Numbered from the stretch's first letter, positions 39,229-50,014 are shown. The stretch is 64,000 nucleotides of DNA from Mycobacterium rhizamassiliense (GCF_900157375.1 NZ_LT721901.1:2094315-2158314), one strand, 5' to 3'. Notes: generated by a model from the letters alone, not told the origin. Numbers and translations: made by a program.

Positions 39229-39828
39229 CTAAGCGCCGTTCTGGTCGCCGATCAGCAGCCGCACCGCGAGGTCCAGCCGCTTGCTGACGTCGGTCGCCGA
39301 CGCCCGCCGCGTGAGCCACGCCAGCAGGTTCGACAGCCACACGTCCGAGATCACCCGGGCGATGTGGTACTGGTCCTCGGTCGGTTCGCCGTCGCTCATG
39401 GCGCGCGCGAACATGGAATCGATCAGCTTTTCGACCTGGTCGACCTCGCTGGCCGCCGACGCGTCGGCGAAAACGTAGGCCCGGGTCATCGCCTCGGTCA
39501 GCAGCGGGTTGCGCTGCATCGCGCGGTTGAGTTTGCCGACCATGAAATTCAGCCGCTGGAACGGCGTGCCACCGGCCACCGCGGAACGGTCCGTCTTGGC
39601 GTCGATGCGGCTGAATTCGCGGCCCAGCGCCGACACCAAAAGGTGCACCTTCGACGGGAAATAGCGGTACAGGGTCCCCACCGCGACGTCGGCCCGATCG
39701 GCCACCGCGCGCATCTGAACTGCCTCGTAACCGCCCTTGGAGGCAATGGCCATGGTGGCGTCCAGGATGCGCTTGCGGCGCTCCCGCTGTGCCTCCGAAC
39801 CGAGTTCGGACTCGGCCAGTACCGTCAC
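39229..39828 (-). CDS. kstR: KstR, TetR-family repressor of cholesterol catabolism
   Basis: Represses the large steroid side-chain and ring A/B degradation regulon until a cholesterol-derived CoA thioester binds. The 199-residue product has the TetR HTH (MRAVADRADVAVGTLYRYFPSKVHLL) and is nearly identical, as I remember it, to M. tuberculosis KstR in the ligand domain (RAYVFADASAASEVDQVEKLIDSMF). I chose GTG 39828 (GAGG at eight bases) to match the 199-residue form. ATG 39891 would add 21 residues and is a real alternative. It is divergent from fadE34, with a KstR operator between them at 40033. Confidence 0.95.
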   Translation of the reverse strand: MTVLAESELGSEAQRERRKRILDATMAIASKGGYEAVQMRAVADRADVAVGTLYRYFPSKVHLLVSALGREFSRIDAKTDRSAVAGGTPFQRLNFMVGKLNRAMQRNPLLTEAMTRAYVFADASAASEVDQVEKLIDSMFARAMSDGEPTEDQYHIARVISDVWLSNLLAWLTRRASATDVSKRLDLAVRLLIGDQNGA

Positions 39829-40032
39829 GTTCGTGACCTCGCGCGGCTGCGAGTCAGAGACGCGGCCGGGGTTGGTGTTCGCTGGCGACATCTGACGCGT
39901 TGCTCCTCTTCCGGGTGGTTCGTTCGCAAACGATACGCAAGCCGAGTGTGAATTTCCCACCTCCGTTCGGCCAAGACAACGATCTATCCTGCTGCAACGA
40001 CATTCGACTTGACGATCGAACGCTGGCACTAT

Positions 40033-40046
40033 TAGAACACGTTCTA
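40033..40046. promoter_or_regulatory. KstR operator between kstR and fadE34
   Basis: TAGAAC-AC-GTTCTA is a perfect palindrome matching the KstR consensus (TAGAAC, two bases, GTTCTA). It lies 56 bases before fadE34 and upstream of kstR, so it should serve both repression of fadE34 and autoregulation. Confidence 0.88.
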
Positions 40047-40101
40047 GTGCGCGATAGCGCCCCTTAATGTCACGTTGTATTCAAGACCCGGAGGGCTTTA
40101 C

Positions 40102-42255
40102 GTGGTAGCGACCGTCACCGACGAGCAGTTCGCGGCACGTGAGTTGGTGCGCGACTGGGCCCGCAACTCGAGTTCCGGGCCCGGTGGAACCACGGCCATC
40201 CGCGACGTCGAGCAGGGCGAGATCGACGCCTGGCGCCCGGTCTTCGGCCGCCTGGCCGACCTCGGCATATTCGGTGTCGCCGTCGCCGAGGACGCCGGTG
40301 GCGCGGGCGGCAGCGTAGAGGACCTGTGCGCGATGGTCGAGGAGGCCGCCAAGGCGCTGGTCCCCGGCCCGATCGCGACGACCGCGCTGGCCACCCTGGT
40401 GATATCCGATCCCGAGCTGCTGGGTGCGCTCGCCTCCGGTGAGCGCTTCGCCGGGCTCGCGCTCGAGGGCTCAGAAAACCAAGTGCAGTTCGACGGCGGC
40501 TCGGCGTCGGGCACCGTCGAATTCGTGCTGGGCGGCGCCGCAGGCGGGGTGCTGCTGCTGCCCGCCGGCGAGAAATGGGTGCTCGTCGACACCGAGAGCG
40601 ACGGCGTCCAGGTCGAGCCGTTGCGGGCCGCCGACTTCTCCCGGCCGCTGGCACGTGTGGTGCTGTCGTCGGCGCCGGCGACAGCGATCGACGAGTCGCG
40701 GCAGCGGGTCGAGGAACTCGCCGCGACCGTGCTGGCCGCGGAGGCGGCCGGCGTCACCCGATGGTCGCTGACCACCGCGGTCGAATACGCGAAGGTGCGC
40801 GAGCAGTTCGGCAAGCCGATCGGCAGCTTCCAGGCCATCAAGCACCTGTGCGCCGAGATGCTGTGCCGCGCCGAGCAGGCCGAGGTGGCCGCCGCCGACG
40901 CCGCGCGCGCCGCAGCGGATTCCGGCGACGCCGACCAGTTCTCCATCGCCGCGGCGCTCGCCGCGAGTGTGGGCATCGCCGCGGCCAAGGCCAACGTCAA
41001 GGACTGCATCCAGGTCCTCGGCGGCATCGGCTGCACCTGGGAGCACGACGCGCACCTGTACCTGCGCCGGGCGCACTCGATCGGCCGGTTCCTCGGCGGC
41101 GCCGAGCGCTGGTTGCGCCGCATCACCGCGCTGACGCAGGACGGCGTGCGCCGCCGCCTGTCCATCGACATCACCGAGGTCGAGAGCCAGCGCGCCGAGA
41201 TCGCCGCGGCCGTCGCCGAGATCGCCGCGCTGCCCGCCGAGAAGCGGCAGGTGGGTCTGGCCGACGCTGGACTGCAGGCGCCGCACTGGCCGAAACCCTA
41301 TGGGCGCGCGGCCTCCCCGGCCGAGCAGCTGCTGATCGATCAGGAGCTGGCCGCCGCCGGCGTTGACCGCCCGGACCTGGTGATCGGCTGGTGGGCGGCG
41401 CCGACCATCCTCGAGCACGGCACGCCCGAACAGGTGGAGCAATTCGTACCGGGCACGTTGCGTGGCGAATTCCTTTGGTGCCAACTGTTTTCCGAGCCCG
41501 GCGCGGGCTCCGACCTGGCGTCGCTGCGCACTAAAGCAGTACGCACGGAGGACCCAGCCGGCGGCTGGCTGCTGACCGGGCAGAAGGTGTGGACGTCGGC
41601 GGCGCACAAGGCGCGCTGGGGCGTGTGCCTGGCTCGCACCGACCCCGACGCCCCGAAACACAAGGGCATCACCTACTTCCTGATCGACATGAAAGCGCCC
41701 GGCATCGACATCCGGCCGCTGCGCGAGATCACCGGCAAATCGCTGTTCAACGAAGTGTTCCTGGACAATGTGTTCGTGCCCGACGAGATGGTGGTCGGCG
41801 AGGTCAACGACGGCTGGCGGCTGGCGCGGACCACGCTCGCGAACGAACGCGTCGCGATGGCCAACGGGACCGCGCTGGGCAACCCGATGGAAGAGCTGCT
41901 AAAGCTCTTGGCGACAAGGGATCTCGACGTCGCCGAGCAGGACCGGCTCGGTCGCCTGATAATCCTTGCGCAGACGGGCGCGCTGCTGGACCAGCGGATC
42001 GCCCAGCTCGCGGTGGGCGGCCAGGATCCCGGCGCGCAATCCAGCGTGCGCAAGCTGATCGGGGTGCGCTACCGCCAGGCGCTGGCCGAATTCACGATGG
42101 ACGTCGCCGAGGGCGGTGGGCTCGTCGACCGCCGGGACGACAAGGACCGGGCGGTGTTCGACTTCCTCAACACGCGCTGCCTGACGATCGCCGGCGGCAC
42201 CGAGCAGATCCTGCTCACCGTCGCCGCCGAACGGCTGCTCGGCCTGCCCCGCTAA
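40102..42255 (+). CDS. fadE34: FadE34, two-domain acyl-CoA dehydrogenase for steroid side chain
   Basis: A 717-residue fusion of two acyl-CoA dehydrogenase domains. The N-terminal half (to about residue 330, ending in QVLGGIGCTWEHDAHLYLRRAH) and the C-terminal half (about 380-717, with LFSEPGAGSDLASL and the final FLNTRCLTIAGGTEQILL) each resemble one FadE. Single-chain enzymes of this kind (ChsE3) oxidise steroid-CoA side chains; in M. tuberculosis FadE34 acts on C24/C22 steroid thioesters. GTG 40102 has GGAGGG at six bases; a TTG at 40075 is less likely. It is controlled by the KstR box at 40033. Confidence 0.93.
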   Translation: MVATVTDEQFAARELVRDWARNSSSGPGGTTAIRDVEQGEIDAWRPVFGRLADLGIFGVAVAEDAGGAGGSVEDLCAMVEEAAKALVPGPIATTALATLVISDPELLGALASGERFAGLALEGSENQVQFDGGSASGTVEFVLGGAAGGVLLLPAGEKWVLVDTESDGVQVEPLRAADFSRPLARVVLSSAPATAIDESRQRVEELAATVLAAEAAGVTRWSLTTAVEYAKVREQFGKPIGSFQAIKHLCAEMLCRAEQAEVAAADAARAAADSGDADQFSIAAALAASVGIAAAKANVKDCIQVLGGIGCTWEHDAHLYLRRAHSIGRFLGGAERWLRRITALTQDGVRRRLSIDITEVESQRAEIAAAVAEIAALPAEKRQVGLADAGLQAPHWPKPYGRAASPAEQLLIDQELAAAGVDRPDLVIGWWAAPTILEHGTPEQVEQFVPGTLRGEFLWCQLFSEPGAGSDLASLRTKAVRTEDPAGGWLLTGQKVWTSAAHKARWGVCLARTDPDAPKHKGITYFLIDMKAPGIDIRPLREITGKSLFNEVFLDNVFVPDEMVVGEVNDGWRLARTTLANERVAMANGTALGNPMEELLKLLATRDLDVAEQDRLGRLIILAQTGALLDQRIAQLAVGGQDPGAQSSVRKLIGVRYRQALAEFTMDVAEGGGLVDRRDDKDRAVFDFLNTRCLTIAGGTEQILLTVAAERLLGLPR

Positions 42256-42259
42256 CGGC

Positions 42260-42793
42260 TTACGAGAACGTCGTCACCGCGCAGGTGCTCGGCGACGTGA
42301 CGTTGACGCCGCCGTAGACCACCTGGATGTGGGTGCAGGTGATGACGTTGCTGTCGGTCTTGGGCGCACCCGTCTGCCAGCTGGTGGAGTCGATGCGACC
42401 CGTCGTCTGATACTTGTCCGGCGGGCCCTCACCCATGTAGATCGTGGTGATCTCGTCCTTGCCCATCGACTTGTCGACCCGCTCGTACTGGCCGTTCGCG
42501 TGCGCGTCCAGGTAGGCCATCCGGTCGGACGAGCGGATCTCGGTGGTCTGGCGCGCCCACAGGCCGGGCGGGAAGCCGCTCACGCCGTCGGGCGTGCGCA
42601 TGACGGCGCTCGCGGTGAAGTCGCAGTGGCCGTCGCCGGCGAAGCAGTTCAGCGTCATCCGCGTCTCGAGCTGGTTGGGCCCATCCAGCGGGAACAGCGT
42701 GGTGGCGGTGTTGCTGGCCGCGGCGCCGACGGGCGCAGGCAACACCATCAGCATCGACCCAACGACCGCAAACCCCGTGGCTAGCCGCTTCAT
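42260..42793 (-). CDS. Conserved secreted protein (Rv3572-like)
   Basis: A 177-residue exported protein of unknown function. A signal peptide (about residues 1-24, MKRLATGFAVVGSMLMVLPAPVGA) is followed by a mature part with four cysteines (LNCFAGDGHC, NVITCTH, PSTCAV) that could form two disulfides. It sits between fadE34 (tail-to-tail, four bases) and kshB, as Rv3572 does in M. tuberculosis. No catalytic motif is visible. Confidence 0.85.
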   Translation of the reverse strand: MKRLATGFAVVGSMLMVLPAPVGAAASNTATTLFPLDGPNQLETRMTLNCFAGDGHCDFTASAVMRTPDGVSGFPPGLWARQTTEIRSSDRMAYLDAHANGQYERVDKSMGKDEITTIYMGEGPPDKYQTTGRIDSTSWQTGAPKTDSNVITCTHIQVVYGGVNVTSPSTCAVTTFS

Positions 42794-42824
42794 CGCGCTT
42801 CCCTTCGGCCAACAAACCTCGCGA

Positions 42825-43907
42825 CTAATCGTCGTAGGTGACTTCTACCGAATCAGATTCCGGGTGAGATTGACAGGCCAAGATCAGACCGTCGTCCAGA
42901 TCTTCCTGCTCCAGGACATCGTTGATCTCCATGTTGACCTTGCCCTTGCGCAGCGTGCAGGCGCACGCGCCGCAGTGGCCTTCGCGGCAGGAGAACGGCG
43001 CATCGAGGCCCTTGGCGAGCAACACGTCGAGCAGCTTGGCGTTGCGCGGCCACGAAACGGTATGGGTCTCGCCGTCCAGCTCGACGATCGCGGTCGCCGG
43101 CGGCTCGTCGCCGTCGGCGGTGTCCTCGATCGTGATAGCCGCGAAAGGATCGGATTCCAGCGACTTGAACACCTCGATATGCACTTGTGCCGCAGGCACT
43201 TTCAGCGACTCCAGGGCTTGGCGGCTGGCATCCATGAACGGTCCGGGCCCGCAGATGAAGGCGTGCCGATCGGCGAACGGCGCGGCCAGCTTCGCCAGCG
43301 CGGTCGCGCTCGGCAGCCCCTGCAGCGACTCCAGCCAGTGCAGCACGGTGAGCCGGTCGGGGTACTTCGCCGCCAGCTCGCGCAGCGCGTCGGCGAAGAT
43401 CACCGAGCGCTCGTCGCGGTTGGCGTAGATCAGCGTCACCTGCCCGCTGCCTTCGGACAGCGCCGATTTGCAGATCGACAGCACCGGGGTGATGCCGCTG
43501 CCGGCGGCCAGCAGCAGGAAGTCGTCGTCGAGCGTCTTGGGGACGAACGTCCCGGACGGGGCCAGCACGTGGATGCGCATGCCCGCTTGCGCGTTGTCGC
43601 ACAGCCAGTTGGACGCGTATCCGTCGGCCGTGCGCTTGACGGTGACGGTCAACGCGTCGCCGGTGAACGGCGAGCTGCACAGCGAGTAGCAGCGCGCCAC
43701 CGATCCGGTGCGCTCGCTGGGGATGCGCAGCGTCAGGAACTGGCCGGGCGCGTAGCGCAGCCGTTCCGGCGGGATGTCGGGGTCGCCCGCGGCGTCCGGG
43801 ACCGAGAAGACCAGTGACCGCGCGTCGTCGGTCTCGGCGACGACCTCGGCGATCTGCAGTTCGAGAACGTGGTCGCCCAGCGGCTCGTCGGGAATCTCTT
43901 CCGTCAA
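42825..43907 (-). CDS. kshB: KshB, reductase of 3-ketosteroid 9-alpha-hydroxylase
   Basis: Supplies electrons from NADH to KshA, which opens the steroid B ring. The 360-residue protein has the FAD-binding RCYSLCSS, an NAD-binding region (LLAAGSGITPVLSICKSAL) and a C-terminal plant-type 2Fe-2S domain with CREGHCGACAC and a fourth Cys in LILACQ. Start is TTG 43907, with AAAGGAGG eight bases before it; the frame continues to TTG 43931 but without a better site. KstR boxes lie in the divergent interval shared with hsaA. The kshA gene is not in the window. Confidence 0.95.
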   Translation of the reverse strand: MTEEIPDEPLGDHVLELQIAEVVAETDDARSLVFSVPDAAGDPDIPPERLRYAPGQFLTLRIPSERTGSVARCYSLCSSPFTGDALTVTVKRTADGYASNWLCDNAQAGMRIHVLAPSGTFVPKTLDDDFLLLAAGSGITPVLSICKSALSEGSGQVTLIYANRDERSVIFADALRELAAKYPDRLTVLHWLESLQGLPSATALAKLAAPFADRHAFICGPGPFMDASRQALESLKVPAAQVHIEVFKSLESDPFAAITIEDTADGDEPPATAIVELDGETHTVSWPRNAKLLDVLLAKGLDAPFSCREGHCGACACTLRKGKVNMEINDVLEQEDLDDGLILACQSHPESDSVEVTYDD

Positions 43908-43932
43908 GACCGGCCCCTCCTTTCGTCGCAAC

Positions 43933-43946
43933 TAGAACATGTTATA
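43933..43946. promoter_or_regulatory. KstR operator near kshB
   Basis: TAGAAC-AT-GTTATA matches the KstR palindrome with one mismatch in the second half. It lies 26 bases upstream of the kshB start codon and is the promoter-proximal site for kshB. Confidence 0.75.
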
Positions 43947-44000
43947 GAAAACCCGATTCATATCGCTACCAGCCGCAGGAATACCCTGCTCGACACAAAT

Positions 44001-44014
44001 CAGAACATGTTCTA
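44001..44014. promoter_or_regulatory. KstR operator near hsaA
   Basis: CAGAAC-AT-GTTCTA matches the KstR palindrome with one mismatch. It lies 41 bases before hsaA and should control the hsaA-hsaD-hsaC-hsaB operon. Together with the site at 43933 it makes a two-operator divergent control region. Confidence 0.8.
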
Positions 44015-44054
44015 GTCTTCAGTGTTAAGTCCGCAGTCCAGGAGGCAAAGGTAA

Positions 44055-45239
44055 GTGACGTCCATTCAACAGCGTGATGCGCAGTCGGTGTTGGCTGGGA
44101 TCGATGATCTGCTTCCGCAGATTGCCGCGCGCGCTCAGGCGACGGAAGATCTGCGGCGGCTGCCCGACGAGACCGTTCAGCAGCTCGACGAGGTCGGTTT
44201 CTTCACCCTGCTGCAGCCCGAGCAGTGGGGCGGCCTGCAGTGCGATCCCACGCTGTTCTACGAGGCGGTGCGGCGGATCGCCAGTGCGTGCGGTTCCACC
44301 GGTTGGGTCAGCTCGATCATCGGCGTGCACAACTGGCACCTGGCGCTGTTCGACCAGCAGGCGCAGGAGGAGGTCTGGGGCGAGGACCCCAAGACCCGCG
44401 TCTCGTCGTCGTACGCCCCGATGGGCGCCGGCGTGGTGACCGACGGCGGCTACTTGGTCAATGGTTCGTGGAACTGGTCGTCGGGATGTGACCACGCCAC
44501 GTGGGCGTTCCTCGGCGGCCCGGTCATCAAGGACGGCCGCCCCGTCGACTTCGGCAGCTTCCTGATCCCGCGCAGTGAGTACCGCATCGACGACGTGTGG
44601 CATGTCGTCGGCCTGCGCGGCACCGGCAGCAACACCGTGGTCGTCAAGGACGTTTTCGTGCCGCGCCACCGGTTCCTGTCCTACAAGGCGATGAACGACG
44701 GCACCGCCGGCGGGTATGAGAACAACACCGCAGCGGTGTACAAGATGCCTTGGGGCACAATGCATCCCACCACCATCTCGGCACCGATCGTCGGGATGGC
44801 CTACGGCGCTTACGACGCGCACGTCGAGCACCAGGGTAAGCGGGTGCGCGCGGCGTTCGCCGGCGAGAAGGCCAAGGATGACCCGTTCGCCAAGGTCCGC
44901 ATCGCCGAGGCGGCCAGCGACATCGACGCCGCGTGGCGCCAGCTCAGCGGAAACGTCGCCGACGAGTTCGCGCTGTTGAGTGCCGGCAAGGAGATCCCGT
45001 TCGACTTGCGCACCCGCGCGCGCCGCGACCAGGTGCGCGCCACCGGACGTGCGATCGCTTCCATCGACCGGTTGTTCGAGGCTTCCGGCGCCACGGCGCT
45101 GGGCAACGACCAACCGGTGCAACGGTTCTGGCGTGACGCGCACGCCGGCCGGGTGCACGCGGCCAACGATCCCGAGCGGGCCTACCAGATCTTCGGGAAC
45201 AACGAGTTCGGGTTGCCGCCCGGCGACACCATGGTCTAG
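44055..45239 (+). CDS. hsaA: HsaA, flavin-dependent 3-HSA monooxygenase
   Basis: Oxygenase of the two-component monooxygenase that converts 3-HSA to the catechol 3,4-DHSA, using FMNH2 from HsaB. The 394-residue protein has an acyl-CoA-dehydrogenase-like fold with SACGSTGWVSSIIGVHNWHLA, WNWSSGCDHATWAFLGGPV and a C-terminal DQPVQRFWRDAHAGRVHAAND. GTG 44055 has GGAGG at nine bases. First gene of the hsaADCB operon, with hsaD three bases on. Confidence 0.97.
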   Translation: MTSIQQRDAQSVLAGIDDLLPQIAARAQATEDLRRLPDETVQQLDEVGFFTLLQPEQWGGLQCDPTLFYEAVRRIASACGSTGWVSSIIGVHNWHLALFDQQAQEEVWGEDPKTRVSSSYAPMGAGVVTDGGYLVNGSWNWSSGCDHATWAFLGGPVIKDGRPVDFGSFLIPRSEYRIDDVWHVVGLRGTGSNTVVVKDVFVPRHRFLSYKAMNDGTAGGYENNTAAVYKMPWGTMHPTTISAPIVGMAYGAYDAHVEHQGKRVRAAFAGEKAKDDPFAKVRIAEAASDIDAAWRQLSGNVADEFALLSAGKEIPFDLRTRARRDQVRATGRAIASIDRLFEASGATALGNDQPVQRFWRDAHAGRVHAANDPERAYQIFGNNEFGLPPGDTMV

Positions 45240-47026
<1,787 letters not shown>

Positions 47027-47036
47027 TTTCAGGGCT

Positions 47037-47603
47037 ATGACTGCCGCGCCGATTGACCCGCGCACGTTCCGCAGCGTGCTCGGGCAGTTCTGCACTGGGA
47101 TCACGATCATCACCACCGTGCACGACGACGTCCCGGTGGGCTTCGCCTGCCAGTCCTTCGCGGCGCTGTCGCTGGAGCCGCCGCTGGTGCTGTTCTGCCC
47201 GACCAAGGTCTCGCGATCGTGGAAGGCCATCGAGGCCAGCGGCCGATTCTGCGTCAACATGCTGACCGAGAGCCAGAAGCACGTCTCGGCCCGCTTCGGT
47301 TCCAAGGAGCCCGACAAATTCGCCGGGATCGACTGGCACGCTTCGGAACTCGGCTCACCGATCATCGACAGCTCGCTGGCATACATCGACTGCACGGTGG
47401 CCTCGGTGCACGACGGCGGCGACCACTTCGTGGTGTTCGGTGCGGTCGAGTCGATGTCGGAAGCCCCGAAGATCAAGCCGCGGCCCTTGCTGTTCTATCG
47501 CGGTGAGTACACCGGCATCGAGCCGGACAAGACCACACCGGCCCAATGGCGCGACGACCTGGATGCCTTCCTCACCACCACGACGCAGGACACCTGGCTC
47601 TAG
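47037..47603 (+). CDS. hsaB: HsaB, flavin reductase partner of HsaA
   Basis: Supplies reduced FMN to HsaA. The 188-residue protein of the flavin-reductase-like family has QFCTGITIITTVHDDVPVGFACQSFAALSLEPPLVLFCP and a GDHFVVFGAVE segment. ATG 47037 has AGGG upstream. It is the last gene of hsaADCB here, followed by a hairpin. In M. tuberculosis nat follows directly; here an accessory block lies between. Confidence 0.95.
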   Translation: MTAAPIDPRTFRSVLGQFCTGITIITTVHDDVPVGFACQSFAALSLEPPLVLFCPTKVSRSWKAIEASGRFCVNMLTESQKHVSARFGSKEPDKFAGIDWHASELGSPIIDSSLAYIDCTVASVHDGGDHFVVFGAVESMSEAPKIKPRPLLFYRGEYTGIEPDKTTPAQWRDDLDAFLTTTTQDTWL

Positions 47604-47612
47604 CACCGCGAT

Positions 47613-47629
47613 GGCGGCACACGGCCGCC
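47613..47629 (+). terminator. Hairpin after hsaB, possible terminator
   Basis: GGCGGC (47613-47618) pairs with GCCGCC (47624-47629) around ACACG, just after the hsaB stop. There is no T-run, so it would be an intrinsic-type hairpin without U-tract. It lies between convergent genes. Confidence 0.4.
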
Positions 47630-47639
47630 GGTCCCGCGA

Positions 47640-48107
47640 TCAGCTGGGCGTTCCGCGATATGTTTCGTGCCGGACGGCCTCGGCATCGGTCGCCGCTTCG
47701 GGTGACTCCGCCGACCATGCTGCGTCGGGATCCTTTGCGGCGCCGTCCGTATCGCCTTGGTGCTTGCCGGTTTTCGGGTCGATCTTGTCGGCGTGGCTCC
47801 ACCGTTCCTGAAGTTGGTCGCGGGATGCTGACGCCTCGGTTTGATGCTGGGCCGCGCGCTCCTGCAGCCTTGCCGCTTCAGCCGCCTTGACCTCGGCCTC
47901 GGCCTGCGCGGCACGTGCTTTGGCGGCCGTCTCTTGAGCCAGCGCTTCGCGCCGGTCGACGCTGGCCGACTCCAGCCTGGCCTGCTCGCGAATCTCTTCG
48001 GCCTGCCGGTGCCGGCGCCTCCTGGTGGCGGTAATGGCCGCGACCACTACGGCGATCAATACAACCGCTGCCACTACTGCGATCACAATCCAAGTGCTGG
48101 TGCTCAT
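47640..48107 (-). CDS. Small membrane protein with coiled coil
   Basis: A 155-residue protein with an N-terminal transmembrane helix (about residues 5-29, WIVIAVVAAVVLIAVVVAAI). A charged, Ala/Glu/Gln-rich coiled coil (35-105, QAEEIREQARLES to AARLQERAAQ) and a polar disordered tail follow. It has no signal cleavage site and no enzymatic motif; function unknown. ATG 48107 follows GGGAACC. It is convergent with hsaB. It is not part of this neighbourhood in M. tuberculosis and is the first gene of the accessory block. Confidence 0.7.
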   Translation of the reverse strand: MSTSTWIVIAVVAAVVLIAVVVAAITATRRRRHRQAEEIREQARLESASVDRREALAQETAAKARAAQAEAEVKAAEAARLQERAAQHQTEASASRDQLQERWSHADKIDPKTGKHQGDTDGAAKDPDAAWSAESPEAATDAEAVRHETYRGTPS

Positions 48108-48570
48108 ATTGGTTCCCGTCATCTGTCTGGTTGCGCTGCAGCCGTCTTCACCGGATCCCCGTATTGGGCACAACTAAAACAAGCGCACTTCGCGATGCTC
48201 GGCTGCTGTCCGAGTCTGCGCAGCGAACGGCCAAGCACTACAAGCAAATCCACACCCCGCTCGGCGATCATCGTGGCGGTGGCGGACTGCACGATCGTCG
48301 GGGAGAATAGCCTCGGCGACGCGTGCGGGAACAACACGCGTGCGGGAACAAATCGCCCGGCGGTGTCGCAGGTCTCGCGGCAGGGTCCGGGGATGCGGGC
48401 GAGCACTGGCAGTGCCCGGTGGCCCGCTGAGGGGTCGGGCCACCGGCACAAGTCTGAATTACGATTTCCCCGTATTAGACATATATCAAACAAGTCCAAG
48501 TCGCGGTATCCCCAGTTTCCGGAAGCGATCGCATCTGGCGCCTTGATTAGATATCTGCTTATATAGATGG
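48108..48570. other. Gene-free interval upstream of arsR
   Basis: 463 bases with no convincing gene. It holds a 16-base tandem direct repeat (48320-48352). An AT-rich stretch from about 48465 to 48570 contains two similar motifs, ATTAGACATATATC and TTAGATATCTGC, that could be ArsR operators. TATATA and TATAGA lie just before ATG 48571, suggesting a near-leaderless arsR promoter. Open frames here lack coding character. Confidence 0.5.
48320..48352. repeat. Tandem direct repeat, 16-base unit
   Basis: ACGCGTGCGGGAACAA occurs twice, at 48320-48335 and 48337-48352, separated by one base. It is outside any gene, about 220 bases before arsR. Confidence 0.85.
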
Positions 48571-48939
48571 ATGTCGAAACAGACGGATGCGATGTGTTGT
48601 CCGACGCTCGGAGCGGCCGCATTGGATGGGCCGCAGGCCGTCGAATTGGCAGCGATGTTCAAGGCTTTGGGCGACCCCGTCCGGTTACGGCTGCTGAGTC
48701 TCATCGCCAGCCACCCTGGCGGCCAGGCGTGTGTCTGCGAGATTTCGTCGAGCTTCGACGTCTCACAGCCGACCATCTCTCATCACCTCAAGCTGCTGCG
48801 CTCGGCCGGGCTCCTGGACTGCGAACGGCGCGGCACTTGGGTTTACTACTGGGTGCTGCCAGAGGCGTTACAGCGCCTCTCGGCGGTGCTGAAGATCGGG
48901 GACCTGGGTATCCCGCCGGCCGCGGACGGTTGCTCATGA
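48571..48939 (+). CDS. arsR: ArsR-family arsenic-responsive repressor
   Basis: A 122-residue ArsR/SmtB repressor. The winged helix is FDVSQPTISHHLKLLRSAGLL, and the metalloid-sensing motif is CVCEI at its start (QACVCEISSSF), the form that binds As(III) or Sb(III). Extra Cys8-type residues (MCCP) near the N-terminus and a C-terminal Cys may add ligands. ATG 48571. The stop overlaps acr3 by four bases, so arsR-acr3 is coupled and self-repressed. Confidence 0.92.
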   Translation: MSKQTDAMCCPTLGAAALDGPQAVELAAMFKALGDPVRLRLLSLIASHPGGQACVCEISSSFDVSQPTISHHLKLLRSAGLLDCERRGTWVYYWVLPEALQRLSAVLKIGDLGIPPAADGCS

Positions 48940-49988
48940 CCTCCACCCAAGCCCGCCGCGCCAGGGTCGCCGGACTGTCGACACTGGATCGGTTACTCCC
49001 GGTCTGGATCGGTGCGGCGATGCTTGCCGGCCTGCTACTGGGCCGCCTCGTTCCAGGCATCGGGTCGGCGTTGAGCGCAATCGAGCTGGACGGCGTCTCG
49101 CTGCCGATCGCGCTCGGGCTGCTGGTGATGATGTATCCGGTGCTGGCCAAGGTCCGCTATGACCGCCTGCGCGACGTCACCGCGGACCGCAAGCTCATGG
49201 CGTCGTCCTTGGTGCTGAATTGGCTGGCCGGGCCCGCCCTGATGTTCGCGCTGGCCTGGCTGCTGCTCGCGGATCTGCCCGAGTACCGCACCGGGCTGAT
49301 CATCGTCGGACTGGCCCGCTGCATCGCGATGGTCATCATTTGGAATGACCTGGCCTGTGGCGACCGGGAGGCCGCCGCGGTACTGGTCGCGCTGAACTCA
49401 CTGTTCCAAGTGGTCTGTTTTGCCCTGTTGGGCTGGTTCTACCTATCCGTGCTGCCCGGCTGGCTGGGCCTGCCGCAAACCGGAATCGACGTCAGCCCAG
49501 TCCACATCGCGAAATCCGTCGTCATCTTCCTCGGAATCCCGTTGCTGGCCGGATACTTGTCGCGCCGACTTGGCGAGCGCGCCAAAGGCCGGGACTGGTA
49601 CGAGGGCCGCTTCGTGACGCGGATCGGCCCTTGGGCGCTCTACGGTCTGCTGTTCACCATCGTCATTTTGTTTGCGCTGCAAGGTCACCAGATCACCTCG
49701 CGGCCGTGGGATGTGGCACGCATCGCGCTCCCGCTGCTCGTGTACTTCGCGATCATGTGGGCCGGCGGATACGCCCTCGGCGTCCTGTTGCGAATGGGTT
49801 ATGCCCGCACTACCACCCTGGCCTTCACCGCCGCAGGCAACAACTTCGAATTGGCCATCGCGGTGGCCATTGCGACCTACGGCGCCGCTTCCGGGCAAGC
49901 CCTCGCCGGCGTCGTCGGACCCCTCATCGAAGTGCCCGTTCTCGTCGCGCTGGTCTACGTCTCGCTGGCGCTACGGCCGCGCCTGTAA
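48936..49988 (+). CDS. acr3: Acr3-family arsenite efflux pump
   Basis: Exports arsenite. The 350-residue protein has ten transmembrane helices of the BASS/Acr3 family. The essential Cys lies in helix 4 (VGLARCIAMVIIWNDLACGD), and the family signature TLAFTAAGNNFELAIAVAIATYG is in helix 9. A short cytosolic N-terminus precedes the membrane part. ATG 48936 overlaps the arsR stop. It is unrelated in family to the ArsB2-type transporter at 32456. Confidence 0.95.
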   Translation: MTSTQARRARVAGLSTLDRLLPVWIGAAMLAGLLLGRLVPGIGSALSAIELDGVSLPIALGLLVMMYPVLAKVRYDRLRDVTADRKLMASSLVLNWLAGPALMFALAWLLLADLPEYRTGLIIVGLARCIAMVIIWNDLACGDREAAAVLVALNSLFQVVCFALLGWFYLSVLPGWLGLPQTGIDVSPVHIAKSVVIFLGIPLLAGYLSRRLGERAKGRDWYEGRFVTRIGPWALYGLLFTIVILFALQGHQITSRPWDVARIALPLLVYFAIMWAGGYALGVLLRMGYARTTTLAFTAAGNNFELAIAVAIATYGAASGQALAGVVGPLIEVPVLVALVYVSLALRPRL

Positions 49989-50014
49989 CACCACACTCGG
50001 AGAAGGGAATCACC

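Noticed and set aside
48119..48622. 167-codon minus-strand ORF upstream of arsR
   Set aside because: No start signal, poor codon bias, and it crosses the AT-rich arsR promoter region and the tandem repeat.
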